From Entophlyctis helioformis (Eukaryota; Chytridiomycota; Chytridiomycetes; Chytridiales; Chytriomycetaceae), in assembly GCA_025526915.1 (NCBI GenBank), contig JAHLKH010000007.1, positions 1-64,000 of the forward strand: a stretch of DNA of 64,000 nucleotides. Direction: 5' to 3'. Made by a program: the position numbers and the translations under genes. The notes below the pieces were generated by a model. The model searched no databases. It was not told the origin of the DNA and saw nothing but the letters and a program-made list of their open reading frames with translations. The stretch's first letter is position 1, and every line of letters begins with the position of its first letter. This document shows positions 44,118-54,969 of this stretch, one piece after another.

Positions 44118-45332
44118 CAGGGCCGACGTGTCCAAGAACGGCTGCTGACGCCGTCGCTGTGCGTGTGAGCGTGGTGGTGGGCGTGATGGTGCGGCGCCGA
44201 GGGTGCGGCAACGGCGGTCGATGCCGTGTGGGGCGGCATTGTGATTGCTGGAGGAGCTGCTGACAGCAGCATGTGGGGCAGATCGAGGAGCGGGTCGGAG
44301 CACAGGCAGGACAACGGGCGGAGTGCAGCGACGACGATGTGCACCAGTGTAGGATCTTGGCGTGTCTATGGGAGCGGGCGGAGATGCGAGTGCCTGTGCG
44401 CAACCAGGAGCCAGTGTCAGTTGGGCGGGCAGCAGACGCGGCGGTGGTGGTGCACACTGCCGCGGCACGACACGCAAGGCAAGGCGGCCGCTGCACGCAC
44501 CTGCTGCTGCAAAGGTTTGTGGTCGTGGTTGTGGTCAAGGGATGCGGCGCAACGAACGTGAAAGCACAAGGAGCGACGGCGGCGGCGGCGACGACGGCAA
44601 AGGAAATCGTGTGGGCCGTTCAACAGGGCAGGTGGCGGCGAGAGCGATGACGGCACCTGGCAGGCAAGGCACGCGAGGCGCGCGGGGCGTGGTGCACGGG
44701 TCAGCCAGGCCGGCCTTGGCAGCGTGCACAGTGAAGGCGGGCAGGCGGCGGCAGCAGGCAAGCAGGGCTGCGCATACCGGTCGGAGGCCTGGAGAGAGGG
44801 AAGCAGCAGGCGGCGGCAGAAAGAGGCGCAAAAATGTCTGCGGGCAGCGTCAGTAGGCAGCGGGGTGGCAGGTGGCAGGTGGCAGGTGGCAGGCGGCAGG
44901 TGGCAGGGCGGCCTGCTGGACGATGCACATGGCCAGATGCACCAGCGTACAAGCGTGTGTATAAGTGTGTGTGGTGTAAGCGTGCACAGGTCGCGCCGCC
45001 TGCTGCCTGTGCTGCTCGCGGGCGACGCCGTGCGGCCATCTGTGTGTTGGCTGAAAGGCGGCGTCGCTTCAGCAACTGCCGCTGATCCGCTGCCTGATGC
45101 TGCTGGTACTGCTGGCGCTGCCGATGCTGCTGAACCGCTGCTGCTGCTGCTGAACGATGCCCGCACACGCCTGCATGGCCGCATGCACCTGCACCTGCAC
45201 ACACGCTGTGCTGTTCATGCCAAGCCTCTGGTGCACAGCGACTCACTGGTGATGCTCCGCTCAACCGTCGCTCAATGCCAACGTGCAACGAAAGCTGTCA
45301 ATTTGGCAAAGTTTCTCAAAACAACACAAATT
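44118..45332. other. Gene-poor stretch, upstream of the RRM gene
   Basis: About 1.2 kb without a convincing gene. It should hold the RRM gene promoter and 5' leader, plus the 3' flank of the permease. A tandem GGCAGGT/GGCAGGC heptamer lies near 44865-44910, and GCTGCTG tracts near 45090-45150. Long open frames here have no family-like content. Confidence 0.5.
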
Positions 45333-48129
45333 TTAGTCGGCTTCTGGCGCAGTGTCCCGCTCGTCCGCACTTGCGGCACTCGTCGCACTCACGGCGCTGC
45401 TTCGTCCTTCGAGGTTGCTCGGCGTCACGGATTCGGTCGGCGTCGACGGCCCTTGGACCTGCAGCCATCGGCTTTCGCGCGGTCGGTCGGTCATGGCATG
45501 GCTCGACGGGCGTGGTGCAGACCGCTCGCTTCGCCGCCCCTTGACTGGCCGCGACACGGACACAAAGCTGGCCACTTGGCTTTCTGCAACCTGGCTGGCT
45601 GCCATCTGGCTGCCCAGCCGCGAGGCGGCATCGGATTTGGCTGCCCGCGTCGACGACGAAAAGCGCGGTGGCTTCAGATGCTTGGATGTTCCCGCTTGGT
45701 GCATGTACTCATCATTCCAGCTGGGCTCCGCGAAGCCCGTGCCGCTCTTGAGCACATTGTCCGGTGCACCGGAATGCGCGCCGCTTGCGCTGTACACAAA
45801 GTCTATCCCAGCACTGCTGACGTCGCTCTCCATCACAGACTTTTGCCAGTCTGGACGGTTGCGGCCCTGGCGTCGCTGTGAATCCAGCTGCTGCCGCACA
45901 AACCTTTTGCGCGCGTCTTGGTTAGTGGTCTGGAATGACGATTATACAAGACAAGGACGAGTAAACATACTCTTTCTCGGGGGATGCGGACAGAGTCTTG
46001 CGAATAATCAAAAAGTAGAACCCAGTGAGCACGACGCCGATGCCAATGAGGATAAAGACAATCAGCAGGAACGCCTTTGAGATGTATGCAAGGCCAATAA
46101 TGCCAGCACTGGAGACCAGAATCACGTAGACAGCGCCAAGGATCCCGAATGGACTGTGGAACGGGCGGTCTAGATTCGGCATCCATATCTTGAGCTTGAC
46201 CTGGGACGGTCATGGCATGTGGGTCAACTCGTGATGCCTTTGACAGTCTGCACACGGCACACAGTGCTATCCCGGCACGCGACTCACGTATACGGCCATG
46301 TCAAAGACCCATGCCATGAGCGCGAAAATGGCAGCAGTGTCCAAAAAGGCGTCGGATGCGTTTGCATACTTGACGGCAATGGCCACGCATGCCATGAGCA
46401 CCGCCCCCGCTGTCAGTGCCACGAACGGGGCACGATCGTTCTTGGACGTCAAAGCCAGCACGGCCGGCAGGTACCCGCCCCGTGCGAGCGCATACATGTA
46501 TCGACTGTATCCGTAGATCGACGACATGGACGACGCCAGAATCCCTGGGATGATCAACAGCACGAGCCCGCTTTGGCACGAACTGCCAGCGCTGGTGTCG
46601 GCGCATCCTAGAATGGCTGAAAGAGATGTCACTTGCGGGAATGTTGCGCGCGAGATGGCTGCGAGTCCTGGTGGCACGGTTGCCGACGAGATGATCAGAG
46701 CGCCAGTGGCGAGCGGAATCAGGGTCATCATGCCCGCAAACATGCCCTCTGGGAGTGTCTTGCGAGCATGCAGCGACTCTTCGGCAATTACAGGCAGCAC
46801 TGGACATGCAATGCGTCAGGACCAGACGATTACTGGAGGGGTAAAGCGTGTGCATGGCTAAAACGGCACCGCTGCACTGCGACCGACCTTCGAACCCCAC
46901 ATACAAGTACATTGCTGATGGCAGAGCACGTGCCACGCCCCAGACACCGCCGGGAAACGCGTCCGACCATGTAAGCCCTTCAGACATGATGCGGACCGAT
47001 GTGAAATGCAATGCGTCCACAACACGCCACGCCTTGAATGTCGCGCCGAGATCCACAAACTTGACTTGTGCTGCCAAGATGCCCACCAAGATGACGCACG
47101 AGAGGAGAGCCAGATATGCATTGACTTCAAAGAAAAGACGCGGCTTGAGGTTGATGCAGGTGCATAAGCCAAGGCCGATGAGCCACCAGACAGGCTCGAG
47201 ATAGTCTGGCAGCTGTGTGAGCGCTGTCATGGAGTTGCCGAAATACACCATGGCCTGGCCAGAAATCATGATGAGCTCGATGCAGTAGGAGAAGCCCAGG
47301 AGCGTCGACGCAAGACCGCCAACTGCCATCCACGATCACGCGTCAGCTGCACGCTGGCACAGAATTCTGTGGATAACGATTGCCCTTACAAGCTGCGTAC
47401 GAGTAGACGACACAGGCACTCGAGAACGGAAACATGGCTGCCATCTCGGCGCAAGACGCCGATACGCACATGACCATGATGGTGACAATGACATGTGCCG
47501 CAATCATGCTCCCAAATCCGTAGATCAGGCCGAGGTTGAAGCCCGCAAACTCGCCCGATATTACGATCCCGACGATCACGCCCCATCTGTTTCATACCGG
47601 CGTACCAAACAGAACAGAACAGAGCAGTTAGCCCGCGGCATAAATCACATCGTGACGTCATTGGACCAGAATTGCGTCGCATCGCGGAACCACGATCCCA
47701 AGTCACACGCAGTCGCGACCGCCAGACGCGGTGCGGAACCACGCCAGCCACAACGCAACATACATGTGCCAACGGTTCGCAAAAGGCTCGCCGAGCTGCC
47801 GCCGTTCTGCGATAGCACGCATGTAAGCCAGTGCATGCGATGCCAAAGTGCCTCGATCCACACATGCGATTGCGCACCGACATATTCCTGGTCAAGCGTC
47901 CGCTTGAGTTCCTTTGAGACGAGATCGATTTCGAGCAATGCGTCTGGTCCTGCGCCACAAACACACACACGCCCCCGCAGCTTGTTATCAGGCTGGCCAT
48001 TTACACTCACCAATCGAATAGCATCTTACCTCGACGTTCGTCGGCCGCCTGCAGCCGACTGACGCCTACATCTACCGACAGCGCTACGGCAAGCGAGGTT
48101 GTGCAGTGTGAGTGTTGGGGACCACCCAT
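45333..48129 (-). CDS. Amino acid/ethanolamine-type permease, APC superfamily
   Basis: A multi-exon membrane transporter. Exons 48030-48129 and 47882-47949 give the N-terminal SKELKRTLDQEY stretch that precedes TM1 in this family. Then come WGVIVGIVISGEFAGFNLGL (TM1 with the unwound GxxISGEF element), HVIVTIMVMCVSASCAEMAA, LLGFSYCIELIMISGQAMVY, WWLIGLGLCTCINLK, NAYLALLSCVILVGILAAQV, MFAGMMTLIPLATGALIIS, LVLLIIPGILASSMSSIYGY, VALTAGAVLMACVAIAVKYA, GAVYVILVSSAGIIGLAYIS and LIVFILIGIGVVLTGFYFLI. The first membrane motif resembles ethanolamine permeases more than yeast-type amino acid permeases. A soluble Ser/Ala-rich tail of about 190 residues ends the protein. Substrate is unknown. Exon edges in the TM1-upstream region and before the tail were not resolved. 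Confidence 0.8.
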
Positions 48130-48335
48130 CCAGTGAGCGCCAGATCCGAGCCAGAATACCTTGGGCATGTGAATGAAGGATGCCTGTCACGGGCATTTTC
48201 AGTGTCTTGGCCAACCACGAATCAGCCCTTTTTTCCATCAAGTCCGTCGCCAGATCCTGCATCTCGCGTGACGTCATTTGTCAAAGCACATGGTAAAGGA
48301 TATATTGTTTTTGCAAATTTCCAAGCCAAGGAGAG

Positions 48336-48408
48336 CGGTCACTGGTCTAAGGGTTATGATTCTCGCTTAGGGTGCGAGGGGCTCCCGGTTCGAGTCCGGG
48401 GTGACCCC
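48336..48408 (+). tRNA. tRNA-Pro (anticodon AGG)
   Basis: Seventy-three bases fold as a cloverleaf. The D arm has GGTCTAAGGGTTATGATTC, the anticodon stem is CTCGC/GCGAG with loop TTAGGGT (anticodon AGG), and the T arm is CCCGG-TTCGAGT-CCGGG, which also forms the B box. The sequence strongly resembles eukaryotic tRNA-Pro(AGG). Six of seven acceptor pairs match; the first would be C1:C72. There is no intron. A TTTTT pol III terminator follows at about 48417. It sits in the intergenic space between the permease and the ankyrin-like gene. Confidence 0.93.
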
Positions 48409-48416
48409 ACTCTTCT

Positions 48417-48421
48417 GTTTT
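48417..48421 (+). terminator. RNA polymerase III T-run terminator
   Basis: Five T residues, eight bases after the tRNA discriminator base, as expected for pol III termination. Confidence 0.7.
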
Positions 48422-48585
48422 TGTCGATTTTTGGATCGGTTCCAAGGTCACGTGACTGGCCAACCACACAACATATCCCGTCGTTCATTGCTGCCAAATG
48501 GCCGACTGACACGGAAACAGACTGCAATGCCGCTCTTCACCAGCACACTGTGCGGATTGCGTCTGTCTGGACCCGCGCGCCGCTC

Positions 48586-49836
48586 TCACTTGGATTTGGC
48601 GAGCACATTGGCAATAAACTGCTTCATCCCGGGGCTGATCTTGGGATTGTCCGCGACCGCGTCCACGTTCACGTCAGCAGGCCGATTGATGACGAGCCAC
48701 TCGACGATTTTCTTGTAGCCATGCTTTGCAGCAGCCTCCAGTGCAACCGGCGTGCATGCAGTGCTGTGTACAATCTGCAGCAGCTGGAGGGTCACGAAGC
48801 GGCCGTGGTGGGCAGCAAGATCCATGGCATGGATCCGGTCGACGCCGACCACACAGTGAATACGCGTGTACTTTGCCAGATCCACATTGTGGTGCATCGC
48901 AAGGTGCGCAAGCAGTTTGTTGTGGCCGTACTGAATGGCGATCCATCCGAGGGCGATCGGGTAGGTAAAGTCCAGCAGCTCAAACCATCCGCGTCGCATG
49001 GGAATGTGCCGCAGCTGCTGGTCGAGCTGCAAGTGGCCGTACGAGTCGAGAAAAGCGCTGGTGTAGCTGTTCATGCGCTTGTCTATACGCACCTGTTCGG
49101 CAGTATCGTTTTGGTACGGAAACCGCACCAGCAGACGCGCGTACATGTCTCGATCCGTCACAAAGTACATGTTGACTCTGTTCTCGCGGCCGTCTGGGTC
49201 GAGGCGGACCAGGCCAGGAAGACGCGCCAGATCCCCGCCCCAGCTTGTTTTGAGAGCATCGTTCCAGATGCAACGCAGGTTGTTGTCAAGGTTCTCATAG
49301 TCATCCAGGTCGATTTTGCCGTCAAGGAAGCGCTCGAGGTACCCGTCACTTTTCCGCACTGGGAGGGGCATTGAAATGACATTAAACTTGGGAGTTGGTT
49401 TGGCCGGCAATGCTGGCTGTTCTTTGGCCAACGCTGGCTGTTCTTTGGAGTGTTCCTCGGCAGACACGGTCATCTTCACAGACGTGCGAGTCAGCACATG
49501 CTTTCTGGGTGTATCAAAGCCGTGTTCAGTCCGCATCAGCACCACCTTTTGCATGCTTGCAGCAAGTGCCTCGCAGTTTTCGTCTGTAGAAGGCGGCGCA
49601 TCGGCGACAGGCGGGCCACGTGGCGGCAAGCTTTTGGTAAGGACTTTCTTGAGAAGCACCAGGCTAGAAACACGACGGTCCTCAGTCGTTGTGAGACGGG
49701 GCATGCGCTGTAGCTTTGCGTGAGGCGTGACGGCACAGCCGCTGTCGTCTCGGACACCAGCCTCGCCGTTGCTTGCGGCAGGAGCAGGAGCAGGAGCAGC
49801 AGGCACGCAAGCCTTGCTTCTTCTGTGTCTGGCCAT
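48586..49836 (-). CDS. Ankyrin-repeat-like protein, single exon
   Basis: An intronless gene of about 416 residues. The start is taken at the ATG before ARHRRSKACV; open codons further upstream have no ATG of their own. The N-terminal third is basic and Pro/Ala-rich, with a short duplication (EQPALAKEQPALP). The middle holds YLERFLDGKIDLDDYENL and a globular region (RVNMYFVTDRDMYARLLVRF). The C-terminal third has degenerate ankyrin helices: ALGWIAIQYGHNKLLAHLAM, AMDLAAHHGRFVTLQLLQIV and ALEAAAKHGYKKIVEWLVIN. Such repeats mediate protein binding; no partner is apparent. Lack of introns is unusual beside its neighbours. It diverges from the DCAF4-like gene over about 90-140 bp. Confidence 0.75.
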   Translation of the reverse strand: MARHRRSKACVPAAPAPAPAASNGEAGVRDDSGCAVTPHAKLQRMPRLTTTEDRRVSSLVLLKKVLTKSLPPRGPPVADAPPSTDENCEALAASMQKVVLMRTEHGFDTPRKHVLTRTSVKMTVSAEEHSKEQPALAKEQPALPAKPTPKFNVISMPLPVRKSDGYLERFLDGKIDLDDYENLDNNLRCIWNDALKTSWGGDLARLPGLVRLDPDGRENRVNMYFVTDRDMYARLLVRFPYQNDTAEQVRIDKRMNSYTSAFLDSYGHLQLDQQLRHIPMRRGWFELLDFTYPIALGWIAIQYGHNKLLAHLAMHHNVDLAKYTRIHCVVGVDRIHAMDLAAHHGRFVTLQLLQIVHSTACTPVALEAAAKHGYKKIVEWLVINRPADVNVDAVADNPKISPGMKQFIANVLAKSK

Positions 49837-49978
49837 CTCGCGACTCGTTCTGCGTTTACAGACGACCGACCACGAGCCGCTTCTCGCCGACTTTGCAAAC
49901 ACGCCGTCACGTGACCAGCATTGAATGGCGCTTGCTCGTGCTCGTGCGTGGGCACTTGGCGTGCTCGCCGGCATCAGC

Positions 49979-52378
49979 ATGTCGTCGACGGCACGTGGGC
50001 GAGGACGTGGAGGCCCGGCAGGCGGCAGAGGTTACGGCAGAGCCAGAGCGCGCGGCCGCACCAGCGAGCAGCAGAGGCTTGCGCAGCGAGAGCAGGAGCG
50101 GCTGTGGCGGCTGCAGAATCTGGCGGCCGCTGAAGCCACTGAAGCCGAAGCTGCCGGCGATGAGCCTGCAGCATCAGCAGAGCCAACGGTCCCTGCTGCT
50201 GCTGCTGCTACTGCTGCTGCTGCTGCGATTCCCGGCTACGTCTTTGTGAGTGCGCGCTTGCTGCAACCGCCAGCCAGCCAGCCAGCCAGCCACCAGAGCC
50301 GCTCATGCGTGGACGCTCTTGAATGCCAGGACGCCGGACGCAAGCGCTTCTTCAAGATCGTCCGCGACTCGCACGCCACGGACGTGTCGCAGGCACACTC
50401 TCGCAGCGCTGTCCGCGACCGCTCGACCCAGGCCGCCAACCTCGCATCGCTGTCGACGCTGCAGGCGCAGACAAAGACACAGGTGTCGGCCGTGCCTGTC
50501 CGTGTCTTGATCGCACAGCCCACATACTGACTCGTCTGCGCCAACAGATCCGGCTGGCATCAAGGCAAATACCCACGGCTTCCTACTCATCCATGCCGCT
50601 GTTCCTGCACGATCGCGAGCTGGGCCAGCGCCCTGCCGAGCCGGCAACCGTGTCAGCCAGTCGCGCATGGGATACCATGTTCAGCAAGCTGCGGCTGCAA
50701 TGCAGGTTGACGTTGAATGCATCAGACGGCCAGCTCACGCCGCACCTATCGCCGCTGTCGCGATCAACGCCTGTTCTCGACTCGCCGCATTCTCCCGCAG
50801 CATCGCGGCATATGCGCGCTCGTCGCTCGTCGTGGCAGGCGCGACTGCTGCAACAGCCAAGCCCGACATCGCCGGCTGTTTCGCCCAGTCGGCCATCAAC
50901 ACCAACAGTCTCCGTACCAGCGCAGCTAGCATCCCAACCCTCACCCCAGTCGCCGTCTGCAACACTCAGCATCTCCAGCTTCCGGATCAACACAGTGTCT
51001 CGGACGCTGGCATTGTGCAGATCAGATGGCACTGTGCGGGCATACCAGCTTGAGCGCGATCCGCAGCACGACACGTTTGTTCCCAGTCTGACGGCACGGC
51101 CCCGTCTCGTGGGCCGACACCAGTCGCAGGTCCGTCGCAGTGCACTGCCTTGGTGCTGGCTGCTATGCTGTTTCTGACATGTGCGCGTGGTCCGAACAGG
51201 TGTCCTCTGTTCTTGTGGAGACATGGGACACAACCCAGATCATTGCGTAAGCATGCCAGCTCCCGTGCGTGCGTGCGTGTCGCCGATCTTGTTCAACTGA
51301 TCATCTCGACAGCGTCACAACACTTGGCACTGAGCTGACATCAGGCGAGCTGTGCATCTACGCGTCGCCGTCTGATCAACAACCCGATTCTGCCCACTCG
51401 AGACAGTCGGATTCGCGTGAGCGTCTTTTGGGTTCAGTGCTCGCCATACTGCCTGCAATCGCTGACATTTTCGTTGCATGCTAGTCCGTGAGCAACGATT
51501 CACGCCGCGAAAGACTGTCAGCATGTGGTCTTGCACGATGCAGCCGGCTGGATCACGCGCGTTGGCTATCGGTGCGTTTGTCTAGGTGCCGTTAGCAGGA
51601 CCATACTTACATGGCTTAGCAGGTGCCTCTGGAGTGACGTATGTGCTCAGCAACTGGGAGCACGCCATCACAGCCGTGCAGTTCCTGTCCATGCCGACAA
51701 AGTCTGACGTTTTCTCGCTTGCATTCGACTCGGACCATGTGCGTGCCGCTTCCGCTTCTTGCTTTGAGACGGGCAATGCTAACAACGAGACCCCGGCAGG
51801 TGCACATGCTGTACAGTGGCACACGCGGCGGCGGGATCTACGGCTACGATCTGCGGGCATACAGCGGCGTACGGCCAGCACGCGAGCTCATTGCCCCGAC
51901 GTCAGCCGGACCGCACCTTCCACCATCGCCCATCACGAGTCTGGTATCGCTCGGATCACACGCGTGCCAACCTGGCGGTGGAGCGAGTGTTGCGGGCGGT
52001 GTGGTGCTATCGGCGCGACTGGATGGCCAGATTGTTGTATGGGATATGCGATGGACTGGCAGCCCGCTGATGGTTCTTGGCGGCGCGTCCAACTCATCGC
52101 GCAGCGTGCACCTGGATGTTGCCGTAGCACCGACTGCATCGCCCGTCTTTGACGACGACCATGTGCCAAGTGGCGAGACTGTGCCTGGCGCTGTTGTGTT
52201 GGCTGCAACGGACGACGGCTGGTTTCGGTCATGGAGCCTTGTGACTGGAAATCTGCTTTGTGCATGGCAGACTGGGGCACTGCCTGGTGCGATTGGCGGC
52301 GCTGTGCAATGGGATGGCGGCTGTGGCGCGTGGGTGTCGGATGGTGACTCTGTCAGCCACTATACATCCATTGTGTAA
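49979..52378 (+). CDS. DCAF4-like WD40 protein (putative CUL4-DDB1 substrate receptor)
   Basis: The start region is RG-rich (STARGRGRGGPAGGRG), followed by a Gln/Arg coil and an Ala run, then AIPGYVF and, after an intron, GRKRFFKI, which is the IPGYYYDxxxxRYFKI entry motif of DCAF4/WDR21. An ATG at 49925 in the same frame is an alternative start. Downstream exons give MPLFLHDRELGQRP, a Ser/Pro-rich linker, and WD-type blades: SISSFRINTVSRTLALCRSD, GTVRAYQLERD, HAITAVQFLSMPTKSDVFSL, LYSGTRGGGIYGYDLRAYSG, LSARLDGQIVVWDMRW and LAATDDGWFRSWSLVTGNLL. DCAF4 proteins load substrates onto CUL4-DDB1 ubiquitin ligases. Introns split nearly every blade; the exon chain between 51150 and 51800 is only partly resolved. 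Confidence 0.72.
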
Positions 52379-52509
52379 TTGTGTCTCTTCTTCTGTAACA
52401 TAGCAAGAGATGGTCGATGTTTGCAGGTTTATGATGTGACCAATGCGATCAATGCGAGAGTGGTGCCAACGAAAGAGAAGGACGAGAAATGCAACGTCGC
52501 ATGCACTTG

Positions 52510-52519
52510 TCAAGGCTTT

Positions 52520-52576
<57 letters not shown>

Positions 52577-53572
52577 GGAGACGACGACGATCCAGTGCCA
52601 AACCATCGCCCAAGTGTGTGCATCCAGCTTCGAGACCCTGCCCAGCTCGACTGTGGCTGCCGTCGGCGGTCCAGCAGCACGATTTGCCGGCTTGGCAGAT
52701 CCATAGCAACCACGTACAGCTCCCACTCGGTCGACAGGGCATTCAGATGGCCTTGAGCCGGCTCCGTGGCAGCGCGCGGCTCGCCCGACGGCGACAGGAT
52801 CGAGCTTGCAAGTGCACCAACAACGCTGTCGCTCTTGAGCCGCCGTGCTTCCACATTCACGACGCCATGCTGCTTCGGCCCGTGGACAAAGAACCGCATG
52901 TTCATGATGCGCACCATGCGTCCTTCTGCGCTACTGCTGCCAGTGCTGCCAGTGCTGCCACTGCTGCTGCTACTAGATGCCGGGATCTCGACTTCAGAGT
53001 GGCTCAGCGAGCGGCTGCCGCGCGCGCCAAGGGGGCCAGGACCCGGCTGCACGTGCAACGGATCGCCTAGCAGCGCACGCACTCTGGAGTCGTCCTGGAT
53101 GAGCTGGACCGCCTTGTCGTAGACGGCCCAGGCGTCCTGCGTGGCGCTCAGGTCTCTGTACACAAAGTACATGGCCGTGCCGAGAACCAGGGCGCCGCCG
53201 CCGACAAGCACGCCAAAGAAGGTCGTTTTGCCTGCGTGGACGACTGGGCAGCGCATGGCGTGAGTGTGTCCGTATGTGTGTGCCTGTGTGTGTGCGTATG
53301 TGCGTGCCGCACTCACCTCGCTGGCCGGCGGTCATGTCGGACCAGGCGACCGCATTGGCGCCGGTCGGTGCGAGCGTGCTGCGCAAGGCGTTGGACGCCG
53401 CGGCCGCCCGCCAGTCCTTGTCGCTGCCGCCGTTGCCGTCGATGCTGCTGCCAGACGGCCTGAGGTCGATGCGGCCCAGGGTCGCCTTGGAGCGACGCTG
53501 CTGCATGTGCTGCTGCATGTGCTGCTGCCACGCCGGCCCGAGCGGTCTCGTCGCTCTGGCAACTCGCTGCAT
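52510..53572 (-). CDS. TIM21: Mitochondrial inner-membrane translocase subunit Tim21
   Basis: Two exons (53317-53572 and 52510-53231) join in phase to about 325 residues. The N-terminus (QRVARATRPLGPAWQQHMQQ) is Arg-rich without acids, a mitochondrial presequence. One membrane span follows the splice site (FFGVLVGGGALVLGTAMYFV). The intermembrane-space domain has AWAVYDKAVQLIQDDSRVRA, LLGDPLHVQPG, SHSEVEIP, MNMRFFVHGPKQHGVVNVEA and WELYVVAMDLPSRQIVLLD. Tim21 links the TIM23 channel to TOM and to respiratory complexes. Odd feature: the protein ends in about 18 glutamines coded by a pure CAG tract just before the stop, which Tim21 does not normally have. Its start lies about 95 bp from the stop of the upstream PACRGL gene. 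Confidence 0.9.
52519..52572. repeat. CTG/CAG trinucleotide tract (polyglutamine in Tim21)
   Basis: About 18 uninterrupted CTG triplets on the + strand, read as CAG codons on the minus strand at the extreme C-terminus of Tim21. Confidence 0.95.
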
Positions 53573-53665
53573 CTCAATCGGGAATCGTTGGAAAAGCAAC
53601 GAGTTTAATGCCCACCATGACCACGTCGCACTGACAGCCACGTAGCACACGGCAGCCAGCAACGA

Positions 53666-54894
<1,229 letters not shown>

Positions 54895-54969
54895 CTTTGC
54901 AAACTGACACGATGTTTTATATCTTGGGAAACCGTAAATGTATTGTATGACGCGGCAAAAACGCGTGTT

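Noticed and set aside
48026..48277. Minus-strand 83-codon frame near the permease start
   Set aside because: A different frame (MGGPQHSHCTT... to SKELKRTLDQEY) splices into the permease; this one has no continuation.
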